Below, in pieces: positions 1-10,151 of a DNA stretch of 39,079 nucleotides. The DNA comes from Dichomitus squalens LYAD-421 SS1 (Eukaryota > Basidiomycota > Agaricomycetes > Polyporales > Polyporaceae). The stretch spans positions 79,397 through 118,475 of the forward strand of contig NW_006766918.1 in assembly GCF_000275845.1 (NCBI RefSeq). Direction: 5' to 3'. The notes beneath the pieces were generated by a model that saw only the letters and a program-made list of their open reading frames with translations, did no database searches and was not told the origin of the DNA. Position numbers and translations under genes: made by a program. How positions within the stretch are numbered: the stretch's first letter is position 1; each line of letters begins with the position of its first letter.

Positions 1-555
1 GCGCTGGTTCGGGTTGCCCGTGGGCTCGAAACCGATGAGGGGCGTTCCGTTCTGGATGTTGCCTGCAATGGAGTGCACAATTCCGTCAAATGCGGCAAAG
101 TAACCGCTCAGTAGCCAGTGACGTACTCCCAGTCAAGTCGAGGTAGGTGCGGCTGTTCGCGTTCTGGATCGTGTACTCGTCGGTGCCCGGGACTTGCGCG
201 ATGATCCACAGTTGCGCGGATACCCAGACGTCGTTGAGCTCGTGCTTGGTGAAGCCCTGGACCTTGGTACCTGACAAATATGCGATAGTGTTAGCGAGCG
301 AGACTGGCGGCGGAGTACCCGATAACGGTATGTACCGTTGGCATTGGATCCTGTTGGTGAGAGAGCACATGGTCAGCGGCAAAGTAGAGGTGTAGAGCGG
401 GATGGTTGCCGTACCAAGAGTGAGGTCCAGAACAGTACCAGTGCCGGCGTTCTGGATGAAATCTGCAGCAGCATGTCAGCGTATTGCCAACCACAATGAA
501 CGCCAACTCCGAGAAAGGACTTACAGACACCAGTTTCGATGGTCAGAGCAGCCAT
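1..555 (-). CDS. Ricin-B-type (beta-trefoil) lectin domain protein, partial
   Basis: Only the 5' part of the gene is present; it continues beyond the left edge. My model has exons 555-525, 462-415, 270-127 and 62-1 (minus strand), with donors GTAAGT, GTACGG and GTACGT, and acceptors ending CAG. All junctions keep frame. The start reads MAALTIETGVY, followed by an IQNAGTGTVLDLT segment, then QLWIIAQVPGTDEYTIQNA, a second YLDLTG segment, and NGTPLIGFEPTGNPNQR just before the edge. Alternating 'IQNA..YLDLTG' and 'G.NPNQ(R/W)' motifs are characteristic of the carbohydrate-binding beta-trefoil of mushroom ricin-B lectins. No signal peptide is visible. Mushroom lectins of this fold are often cytoplasmic glycan binders in defence or storage, but the ligand cannot be read here. 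Whether another domain follows is unknown because the 3' end is missing. Confidence 0.82.
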
Positions 556-1591
556 TTTCAGCGATTGAGGTTAGGTAGAGGTGAGAGCAGATGCGATGAG
601 AGGTGTTGGGGCCTGAGGTTCCGGATTTCTCTCGCAGGGCCTTTATAGGACTGTGAAACCTCAACCCTGTGAAAGATGCGTCAGAGAATGATACGCTAGA
701 TACAAGAGAAAGGTCCACCTCAGCAAGACCCCGCACCCACTCTTCACATCGCGATACCCCAGAGCTGTCAGTGGTCTATAGATCGCACTAGCCTGTACCT
801 TGTACGGCCGCTCCAGACGGTTCCATGAGAGGACTTGGTAGTCAGCTGCTCCCCACACGTCAAGGGCTGCCTTCCGGAGGGAGCCATATACGGTGGACCG
901 TCATCCTAGCCGCTGGCATGGAAGGCTAATTCGTCCGGTAATGGAGCATCTCCGTTCGGTAGACGTAAGTTGTCTAGCAGCACGGGAGCATAGCCGAACA
1001 TAACCTTGGAGTTAGAGGGAGACAGGTACCGGCAATATGATGGCGGCGGCTAGGAGAGCGTCGCAGGGCCTGACACGAACGTGCGAGACGGCCTTTTGAT
1101 GTGGCAGGGTGCGTTCGGAGAACAGTGTAGTGAAGGGAAGTACATGCAGATGCCGGAGCACCACTGCGTAACATCGCATCTTCTCCACGTGACAATACGC
1201 AATCCTCGAGATGTTACCGCCTCTTACGGTGTCTCTTACACCGTGAGAGTGTCGCGAGAGGTCTTTCGACCTAAACAGAGCCCTCCCCTGATATCGTAGT
1301 GAATGGTCAGTCATGAATCACCAGAGAATAGATTTTGCGCTAGTCGAAAGCGCATTTTAGAGAGCTGAGAAAGGACGGAGAGGCGTTCGGTAGGCTTCTG
1401 TCGTCTGCAGTGCGGATAGAGGCTCCAAGGTCCCAGTTACCGGTACAAACATCCCAATATTCAAGACTTGGCTACGATGGAACAGGCAGCACAGACCCCC
1501 AAACGCGCCCGCACCCGTTGTCACCAAGGTCATGCCTATGGACATCTGATGAGTCTAGCCGGACCAGCACTAGGACTGAGGGCAGATTCAA
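556..1591. other. Gene-free stretch between lectin and BTB genes
   Basis: Apart from the lectin TATA box I see no supported gene. Open frames on both strands are short, overlap each other and match no family I know. No tandem repeat or RNA gene stands out. Confidence 0.5.
641..647 (-). promoter_or_regulatory. Probable TATA box of the lectin gene
   Basis: The minus strand reads CCTATAAAGGCCC here, about 86-92 bp upstream of the lectin ATG at 555. Spacing and sequence fit a TATA element with a 5' UTR of roughly 60 nt. Confidence 0.5.
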
Positions 1592-2753
1592 TCAAGCTCC
1601 GCCGTCTACCGCGGGCGGAACCTCTTCAGCGGGCGTGGGACCAGCAGCCCACCCCTCAGCCACGACGCCCATCAGCTCTGGCAGCTTCTTCCATAGTCCG
1701 CGATGCTGCTCCTTCTCCCTCTCCTGTAGCATCTTATAACATCGTGCGCATATCCTCCGGTCGTCGTCTCTCCCATCGATGTAGTCCGACCAGTACTTGA
1801 ACCAGTCCAGCGTGCACACCACCCGCTCATGATTCCGAAGCTCGTCTAGGAGGTTCAGGAACACCGGCCCGCAGACGTCTCGCCGCGTGCAACCCTCGGA
1901 GAGCGTCTGTTCGAATACGCCAAGGGTAGCCATGGTGTTGGCCTGCATCAGGTTCACCCGCCCCAAGAAACACCGTCCGATGTCCTCTGGGGAGCTTCTC
2001 CAGGGTGCCGTCCTCGCGCGTGAAGCCGAAGCCCACCAGTTCAGTCCAGTTGAGCATGCAGCACCCCATCAGGGCGGTGGGAAGGACATCAGGACTTGTC
2101 ATGCGGGAAATATTCACTACACCGATAGAATGGATGGCCTCGAAGGCGGGCGGACGGAGAGGATCGACTCGCGCCCACGTTTCGAAGCTCTGAACAAAGA
2201 ACTCTTCAGGTAATCGACGCAGCGCTGCAGGATGTAGTCGATCTCGTACTTGTGCCCAAGCCTGGCGCACGCAGATACTGCGTTGAGAAAACAAGGCCTC
2301 TGGAGTTACGCTGGGAGAAAATATGACAACACCTGTACAAAAGAGGATAGGAGTAGGCTGAACATACCGTGGCGTCTTCCCAGGGAGCAGGGCGCGGAAA
2401 ACGTGCCTAAGGTCTTCTGGTGAGTCAGACACATGTACGACAGCAGGCTTAGTACCACATGTGCACTGTGATCCTGATGTCCCGTCCGGTTGGAGTATAG
2501 AGAGCAAGTCCTTGAAGACGGGCGAATTGGTTACCAATGGACCCTTGGAGATGAGAAAGTCGACGTTGCTAGCGATGATCGTCAACTTGAAGTTGCCGTC
2601 CTCCAGCCAGTATTCCGTGTCGTGTTCAGGCAGATTGCATGCAGCATCTTCTGTTCGCTTCGTGACTGTCGTGGGTTTAGCCGGACTTGAGGCATCCGGC
2701 GGTGGCGAGGAGGCTTGTCCGTTCGTGTCGGATCTCGGTACTACAATTGGCAT
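1592..2753 (-). pseudogene. BTB/POZ domain protein, frameshifted
   Basis: The first exon (2753-2368) encodes a BTB-like start: EYWLEDGNFKLTII..., then GPLVTNSPVFKDLLSIL and DSPEDLRHVFRALLPGKTPR, ending CG|GTATGT. The gene at 32382-33459 is a clear paralog with the same intron position. Guided by it, the rest of the protein is present but split among frames. VTPEALFSQ lies in one frame. A stretch reading VSACARLGHKYEIDYILQR sits in another from about 2283 to 2210. The first frame returns (FFVQSFETWARVDPLRPPAF). A further one-base surplus in the CCCC run near 1990 then throws GRVNLMQA...CYKMLQ into a third. Three single-base indels therefore separate conserved segments. Either the gene is dead or this stretch holds homopolymer sequencing errors. 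Such BTB proteins are highly expanded in agaricomycetes and lack known functions. Confidence 0.72.
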
Positions 2754-3554
2754 CGCTGCTAGCTCCTGTTAGCCATGTCAGCCATGTCAGATAAGACATA
2801 CGCGAGGTAGCATGGCATACAAGTCACCAGGTGAAGTAGATACAAGGACTGGGCGCTTCACAGTGGGGCAAGATTGTCGAAGGGAAGAAAGTCGTCAACC
2901 ACGGCGGTCCGGACCAATATTGACAGGACCAACCATCTAGCATGAGCCCTCGTTGACCGAGAACTCGGCACTGCCCAGTTTGGATCTCATACATATCGGA
3001 ATGTGTCCGTGCTGAAGGAAATGAGCATGAACGGCATCGTGCATCACGCACGCAGAAGGTCGAACTAGACGCTGTCGCTCGACACGTACACCTGTCAGGT
3101 TCATGGCTGCACGGTTGCTCAGACGCTCGCACATCGATATCAGTCCACGCGCAGCCTTCATTTTCTGCTCTAGATCTGTGTCAGCCGCGCGTGTACACTT
3201 CAAGTCAATGGGGAAATCTTCCATTGTGTAACTGTCTTCGTTGAAGTTTCGGTGATCTCCATGGGAGGTAGTTGGCTGGTAGCGGAGATCGACGCTAGGT
3301 GCCTGAAGGCCGGGAATGGAAACCCCGGCTACTATAACTTTAACCAAAGCATGGAAGCGTGGAATTCGCCAACTTCTCAGCGCTGACATAGAAGCACAGA
3401 AAGGCAGTCGTTATTGTTGATCTTCATATTGGAGGACAGGATCTACCTGTTCATCAAACGGCGTATTCACACGAGCCCGACGGGACCCCGATACGGAGCC
3501 CTTGCAGATCATTTGCACCACTTTGGCCTCGAACCACGTCCGCCTACATCCCAA
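2754..3554. other. Intergenic, no supported gene
   Basis: A 150-codon minus-strand open frame covers 2937-3389, but it matches no family I recognise and lacks convincing splice or promoter context. A short direct repeat, gccatgtca twice, lies at about 2772-2791 just upstream of the BTB start. Confidence 0.4.
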
Positions 3555-4294
3555 TTATGGAGGAATTACATCGAAGCATCGGGCATGGCCCAGGACCTTC
3601 AGCGATTGGTACGGGTCTTCCAGGTGCTTCATCCCGTCCTTCGTGAGTTGTACGTCAAGAGCACCTGCATGGAAGTCATCAGCTCAGCCGCCAGGACGCG
3701 CATCTACCCTTCGCCAATGTGACGCATGCGGGAAAGAACAGAACCTACCAAGGATATCTGCGAGGTTCCTCGGGCTCGTCGTCCCGATGATGGGCGCGGT
3801 GATGCCAGGCTTGTTCATGATCCAGGCCGTCGAGATCTGGGCCATGCTTACGCCCTTCTCCGCGAGCTCCTCGACCCTGCAGAGGAGTGCTGTCAGCTCA
3901 TCTGTACGCCAAGACAGACGTGACGGAATGCACCTGCTGAGGAGCGTAGGAAGGATTGAGATGTCGTAGAATGGGAAGAGGCCGGCATACACGAGCTTAG
4001 CACTCGAGTACTGAAATGTACCTCTTATGGTGTTACCCGTCAGTCTTCGGCCTAAGAGTCTTGCCGTCGATGTGACGAGCGAGCAATCCGCGCCCGAGAG
4101 GAGACCACGGGATCGAGTCGGCATCGAAGTGCTGCGCAGAAATCCGGGTTAAGGAACTAGTCGTGAAAGGTCGCGAACATGGGACGAACCTTGAGCGTCG
4201 GGAACATCTCGCGCTCCTCATCGCGATAGAGCGAGCTGTAATGATTCTGCACAGAGACGAACGGCGTGATGTTTTGGTTGATCGCATGGTCTAC
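3555..4294 (-). pseudogene. Aldo/keto reductase, C-terminal half only
   Basis: Recognisable exons on the minus strand are: about 4294-4190 (HAINQNITPFVSVQNHYSSL, then YRDEEREMFPTLK), 4131-4037 (HFDADSIPWSPLGRGLL...), 3876-3749 (VEELAEKGVSMAQISTAW, then KPGITAPIIGTTSPRNLADI) and 3664-3555 (ALDVQLTKDGMKHLEDPYQS... to a TAA stop). Introns start GTTCGT, GTAACA and GTAGGT and end CAG. A possible 18-nt exon lies near 4010. These segments match the second half of fungal NADPH-dependent aldo/keto reductases. The first half, with the catalytic Asp, Tyr, Lys and His, is not found upstream, where QSELAQL runs into unrelated sequence without a donor site. I read this as a truncated relic; a chance of a badly resolved but intact gene remains. 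Confidence 0.65.
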
Positions 4295-4521
4295 GCAAGA
4301 GGAATGGGTCCATGTGAGCTGGGCAAGTTCGGATTGGACCACTAAACGTCATACTCTGCATGATGGTGAAGATGTGTCAGAAGCAAGGACACAGATGCAA
4401 GACAACAAGCGTACACTGATAAGGCCAGCACGGGCTCATGCCAATGTTACGAACGTATATAGCTTTCACGATAACGTGTAAGGCTTGCGTCTGCGCTTCT
4501 GTCAGTACGTGCTCAAGTAGA

Positions 4522-4990
4522 CTAGGCAGGTACCCACAGTCTCCTCAATCGGCGTTTCGTAGTCGAAACGATGGTCTGCGCAAGGAGGCTTCCAAGATTC
4601 CCACTTTCGCGATCACGGAAATCTTGGGCTTCGCTGCGAGTATGTCGAAGGGACTTGGGAAGTAGAAGTGTCTCCTGCGGAGGGATGGCTGCTTCTCGAC
4701 CACACAGAGCGACGCGGCGCGACCGGAGCGACTTGGCAGTCGAAGGCGGGATGAACAGTAGGTAGCAGGTAGAAGCGACCTCAAAAGGGGTGTCTACAAA
4801 GTAGTCGGTCAAGTGCTGCACGCTGGTCGATCCGCGTGTACTTACAGGTGTTGGCAACGGCAGCCACTAGACGTGGCAACTTCTCGTCCATCTCAACCCT
4901 ACGAATGGCGATCATCTCAAGCAGATCATCTTGTCCGTTTTCGATGCGCGCGAAGTCGGACTCATATGAGTCGATGGCAGCGGTAAACAT
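4522..4990 (-). CDS. Possible two-exon gene, unknown product
   Basis: A frame starting MFTAAIDSYESDFARIENG at about 4990 runs to a good donor (ACCT|GTAAGT) near 4851, and may resume after ...CTTTGTAG near 4800 with YTPFEVASTCYLLFIPP..., ending at a stop at 4522. The intron would be about 50 bp, normal for this window. The first exon is acidic and likely helical; the second is basic and low in obvious structure. I recognise no domain. The call rests only on the open frame and the splice signals. Confidence 0.25.
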
Positions 4991-6865
4991 GGAAAGAGAG
5001 ATGGAGAGCGGGAAGGCGGGGTGGGTTTCGGAGGGGGGATCTGCGTCAGCGGGATGTAGCTGGCGGAAGACGGTTGCTGGCGCAGCGCCCGCGCGCGTCC
5101 CCTGTGCGCGTGCGGTCACATGATTCTGTTGTCGGCTCGGCCACTTACGATGTCGCAGCACGTCGCGCCGTCGCGTCTGCTCTACTGAACGCCGTCTCTA
5201 CATCGACCGCCGACATAGCTCGATCCCTTCCTCCGCTTCCCCGCGCATCCTTCGGGACTCCCATTTATCACCCAACGTCTTCTCGGTCTGGCTCCCAGCA
5301 TGGTTTGCTTCTTGGTGCAAGTGTGTCTCGGCCAGATTCCTGTTGCTTGTCCTGGTCGTCCCCTTTCAATGCCCATCTCCTCCCTTCGCATTCATACGAG
5401 TCAAAGCGCTCTAAGACTGTCCCTCCTTGGCGTGGAGACCTGTGTCGCTGGGGTCCACCCCCAAATTATCCCCACTGCTAACCGCTGTGAGCCATTCACG
5501 TCGTCATTGTGCTCACAGGTGAGTTTCTCATCCGGTGAGTACCATGCACTCTGTTCCTAGAAATTCGTGTGTTGGCTTGGCATGTCTGGATGATCATGAG
5601 ATATGGTCTGCATGAAGCACTCGTATCGCAGAGGACACACTCCGATAGCCAGTAGACGTGAATATCGAGCCTGCGGGGTAAGTCGACCTCATCCTCGTCA
5701 TCGTCTTCGTCCTTGTCCAGATGTGATGTAGCCGATCCTGGGGCCGAACCCAGAGCCGAGACATAGAAGACGGTGGAGTGATGAGCGAGTTGAAGGTAGG
5801 GTGATAACCACGGTTATGTAACAGGGAGTCATGCCCGATGATGAGCTTGCGTGGTCGTGGAACACGAACCAGGCGAGGGGCAATGGTCTGGACTGTTGCA
5901 GAAGCTTCTTACCGTGGATTCTGAGAATTGCAGGTTCGACAGGGCACTTGCATATCGTCTCAGGTGCACGATACGTGCAGTACACGCCTGTACAGTCAGA
6001 GAATAAGGTTAGATATTCTGTTCTCCATCGCCGTTGAGACCTGTACGCTCCATTATCTTCACCTCACGGTCTGGCGCTGCGCGCGTGTCTTATTCTCCAC
6101 TCTTGCGCGGACGCGAACAAGAGCGGGCGATGTTGAATGGAGCCTCATTCTCTTACCTCGACCCAAGGCGCTCAATTCTCCAGATTTCTCCACTCCGTAT
6201 GTCCCCGCATTCATCGCGACGGACTTCAAAGAAAACCGAGGGAGTCCGCTCGCGAAGGATGCAACAATGTCTTCAACTATGATGCGGCTGACTAGGACGA
6301 TGGTGAGACCGGATGCGGTTGTGGAGGCACTGCAGCTTCTCCGATTCTGGCATTCTGGGGAGACAAGATCGTCAGCTGGACGAGTGCGTGCCTCGCGTTT
6401 TCTTGCACTGTGCTGTATGTAGGGGCTATTCGACGACCCAAACGGTCACTGACACAATCCATATGCCATAGCGAAGGGACTTTTGATCATAACTGCATGT
6501 CCCAGCGACCTCGACATAATGTCCATCGCATACACATTACCAACGGACGTTCTTGAAGGCAAGACTGGTGGTATCTTGGACGAGATGTCATCGCTCAGGA
6601 CACTTCAATCCTGTCCGACCCGGCGTCGATACATCCTGTACACGTGTCATTGAGCTACACGACACACATTGCAGAGTAGATCCTGTGTTTACCGTCGTCG
6701 TTCTTATGTTGTTCTTCGCTAGGGACGGTCACCACCATGTCGGTGAGGTCATTCATTCGGAAACTTATACGCTGTGATCATGCGGATCATTTATGACAGC
6801 TGGCTATTGTAGCATCGCTCGAATACATTGCACGATGTACCTTCAATATACACTACCGCTTCTGT
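4991..6865. other. Gene-poor stretch
   Basis: Nearly 1.9 kb with only short open frames on both strands (for example 5928-6422 plus). None has a recognisable domain or a consistent set of splice sites. No repeat or RNA gene was seen. Confidence 0.45.
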
Positions 6866-8644
6866 CTAGAACGCTACTTGGGATGTCTTGAAAGCGGGCC
6901 CACTTGGGCTGCCGACGACGACATCCCATAACAGAGCAAGGGCAACCTCCAGCTTCTCCTCCATCCCCTTCTTCACATTGAACGTCATCTCACATGCACC
7001 GTCGTCGGTTCTCCATACCCCGTGGTTTCCGCGGGTGGGATTGGACGGGAACATCATAATGTAGTTGTCAGTCATGATGTGGTCGGGGTGCTGCCAGCAG
7101 ACCTTCCCTGGCGAGCCGAAATGAACCGATGCCCAATCAATGCTGTGGGTAGGGAGAACGTGAGCGCAATGCCTCCTGCAGAGCCTGAAGGGAAGTGGGG
7201 AGTACTCACCGGTAGTATGAATTGATAACAACGTGACCTGGAGTTTCCGCGATGTAGTGACCACGATTCGCGCGAGCAGCGGCCAGCCATTCCTGCCCTG
7301 CGAGCGCAAGGAAATCATGTACGTATTGTGGCTCACGGGCGGCCTGGAGCGAAAGACGAATTGCATGCGCATAGGAAATGATGGTACCGCCAAGCGACTC
7401 GCGATCCAGCCCTGGAGATTGGACAATGTCGGTGAGAGCATACAGAAGGGCATTCCCGGCGGCGTCTTCTGGAACAATAGCAGGATTGAAGCCCCTACAC
7501 TACATAACAGGTAACATACAAGTATGCCGCATATCAATGAAACGTGAATTGTGAAAGATTGAGACAGACACGCACATTGACCACGTTTGTTACTTGGGTT
7601 ATTGGCTCGCCGCGGCTTACAGATATGGCGGTAACGATGAAAGCGCTGAGGACGTCCTGCCGACTGAGTTTCACGACTTCCTTGAAGTCCTCGCTAGAAA
7701 GAGCTCGAGATGCAAGAAAATCGCGGAACAGGAGAGAGAGGCGTTGATACAGAACGAGCACTTGTTGCCCAGTGAGGTAGACGTCAACGCGATTTACCGG
7801 AAACGGACTGAAAATGGAATACGGTATGTTCTCCAGAGGGAACGTATGAAACAGGATCGGAGTAAGCTTCGAACGCATGTAAGCCACGCGCTCACGATTG
7901 GAGGGTATATCAATATGTAATGGTAGATCGTATTCCGGAATGGTCTCGACCACTGGGGCCAAGTGCTCGGTGAAGTACTGCGACCACGTCCGCAGGAACT
8001 TCATAACCATGGTGTGATCTCCTGCGGGAAGAAGTCAAATCGGCACTAAAGCACACGGCTGGGAAGGGTCAAACCTAGAATATGTGAGGATGAGATCCCT
8101 AACAAAGTCGTGCTTTCCGTAGTTACTATTGTAACCTTGAGAAGTTCAGGTTCAACTCCGGAAAGAAGTTTCAGAGGATCCAGCTTTTCTATCAGAGGTC
8201 CCGGTCGCGGAACAACAACCGCCTCCCGCTCATGAAGCTCAGGAGAATTCTTCGGTTCGTGTCGTTTGAAGAGAGGTACAGGTCGCAAAGAAGTCAAAAA
8301 AATCTACGTATATCGTCAGCGCTGTAGGGCATCGCACAAACTCAAAACCCACCGCCCATATGGGATCCCTCAGAAGTGTCCCGCAGAAGAGAGGAAATCG
8401 TGACAAAGTACGTGCCAGGGCATCTTGCAGCTTAGAAGTACATAGTCTCTCTGGCACAACATACGCCGTATCCAGCTGAGAGTATTATGGCACATCAGTA
8501 CGTCGCATACACACGCAAAGTAGGTGCACTTGCCGTGAAGTTGATCAAGAGGTTATTTGACTCGAGCTGATAAATATCTCGACCGTGGAGAACTGATGCG
8601 GACTGGGGATAGACGAACTCCTTGACTCTAAGTTCATGGGGCAT
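6866..8644 (-). CDS. BAHD-type (transferase family) acyltransferase
   Basis: Six exons (minus): 8644-8513, 8475-8308, 8249-8075, 8021-7576, 7499-7210 and 7142-6866. These total 1488 nt and give 495 residues, the usual family length, with every junction in frame. The catalytic HxxxD motif, HILGD (His156, Asp160), is assembled exactly across the third intron. KLSRQDVLSAFIV fits the conserved mid-domain segment. The C-terminal region IDWASVHFGSPGKV (from residue 405) occupies the place of the DFGWG-type structural motif. The family moves acyl groups from acyl-CoA to alcohols or amines in the cytosol. The start was chosen at MPHELRVKEFVYPQS because homology-like sequence begins there. The gene lies on the left of the terpene-cyclase cluster and could esterify a hydroxylated terpenoid; that role is inferred. 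A decayed relative lies near 27.1 kb. The first intron donor (CGT|GTGTAT) is the least certain junction. Confidence 0.85.
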
Positions 8645-10151
8645 CCTGAAGACGACGATGTCAATAAAGTCCATCTGTAAACAATACATACTCACACGGT
8701 GCGATAGCCTGCCAATGATATGATATGTAGGCTTGAATCCAGAGGGAGCGGGAAAGCAAGATAGTCGAGAGAAAGTGCTGAGACAGCGGGACAGGGGAGC
8801 TACTGACACAATGGGTCCGAAGCATCGCGAGCCCTTCAGCGCTGTTCATTGAGGTCTAGGGCGGGGTCGTGTGAACGCATTTCAATTCTGGGTACCGGGC
8901 GCCGAGCGGTTAGAGAAGCACATGGGACAGCCAAACGTCGAACATCAGAAGCAGTACTCAAACTCAACGCACAATCCATTCTTTCAGGGCACTTCCTCAG
9001 AAGGGGAACAAGTCGGATGATGGTCCGACTCCGAGCGCCGAGAGTGGGCGTGGCCTTCCTGTACTTCCAGTCAGGAAACTCGAACCGGAGGCCTTGTGCA
9101 CGCACCGGTCAACTCGACGTGTACTTTATTACTCATGCATGGGCTGTGCAAGGCGTGACATACTAGTACTGTGCCGCTCGAACCCTCAATGACATCCCTT
9201 CAAGCTGAAACCACGTTGACGACAGACTGAGATGATGCGATGGCGACATGTTCAAATTTTTTGAAAAGACCTGAGTAGACCCGGCAGACCGTTAGTCGCA
9301 TGCTCTACCCGCAGTGCGTTTGGATGCCCTGCAATCACCCATGAAGCCACAAATAGTTCAGAAGGGCTCTCGAGGGTAGATAATGGGCGAACATGTACAA
9401 GGAGCAGCGGATGGAAACTTCAAACCGATCATCCGCAGCCACGGCGACATACCCACACCTGCAGCCGGAAAAAAAAAAGTAGTACTAGGTGAGTAGAGTA
9501 GAACTTACCCCTTTCGTCGAAAAGTGTCCGCTTCTCGGAATCGCCGGCTGCCACAGTGTTGGGTCTGACATATCCACCGTGATATGAGCGGGGCGTATCG
9601 GCTTGTACCTAAGCTTGAAAAGAGTATACTAGTGAGCGATGGATCTCGCGGAAAGCCTTGAGTAGGGTAGGGTAGAATGCGGGCAGAGCGAAGTGTTAAC
9701 GTGGAGGAGACCTCGGATGTGATTCGTCCAGTGACTCGTACGATGCTTCCAAATGACAGCAACCGCCATTTCTGCAGTGAGCTCCTTGTTCCGGATACGC
9801 ACACCGTTGTGACCTCACTCGTAAATCCGGCCGACTGGCTGGGTTCCACTTGCATCGTCCAGAGCCGTCCATATACTCCGTATTCCTACGAAGGCGGCGG
9901 GGATCACGTCGCGAGCGCGAGAGCGTTTCCAGGTATCCCGCGGCGTTCGTGAGCACGCTCAGCAGAGATGGCCTAGAATCGCTTGCGAGAAAACGCGAAG
10001 TCAGATAGAAAGCTACAAAGGTATCCTCCCCGAAGTAGTAGAATGCACATATAGACGATCGTGAAGCGCGTGGTATACCAACCGATTGTCTGTTCTACTG
10101 CCACATTACGCATATTCGAGAAACATGACAGCACGAGCATCTACATCAGAA
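8645..10151. other. Intergenic between acyltransferase and hydrolase
   Basis: This 1.5-kb stretch has overlapping short open frames (8836-9166, 9505-9956) with no recognisable domain. It holds an A10 run at about 9470. I see no supported gene. Confidence 0.4.

Noticed and set aside
2937..3389. 150-codon minus-strand open frame
   Set aside because: No recognisable domain, no splice or promoter support, and no paralog in the window.
5928..6422. 164-codon plus-strand open frame
   Set aside because: Low-complexity Ser/Arg/Thr composition, overlapped by another frame, no family match.
9505..9956. Overlapping minus-strand frames that could be an exon
   Set aside because: Three frames are open at once over the same bases, typical of GC-biased non-coding DNA; no motif recognised.
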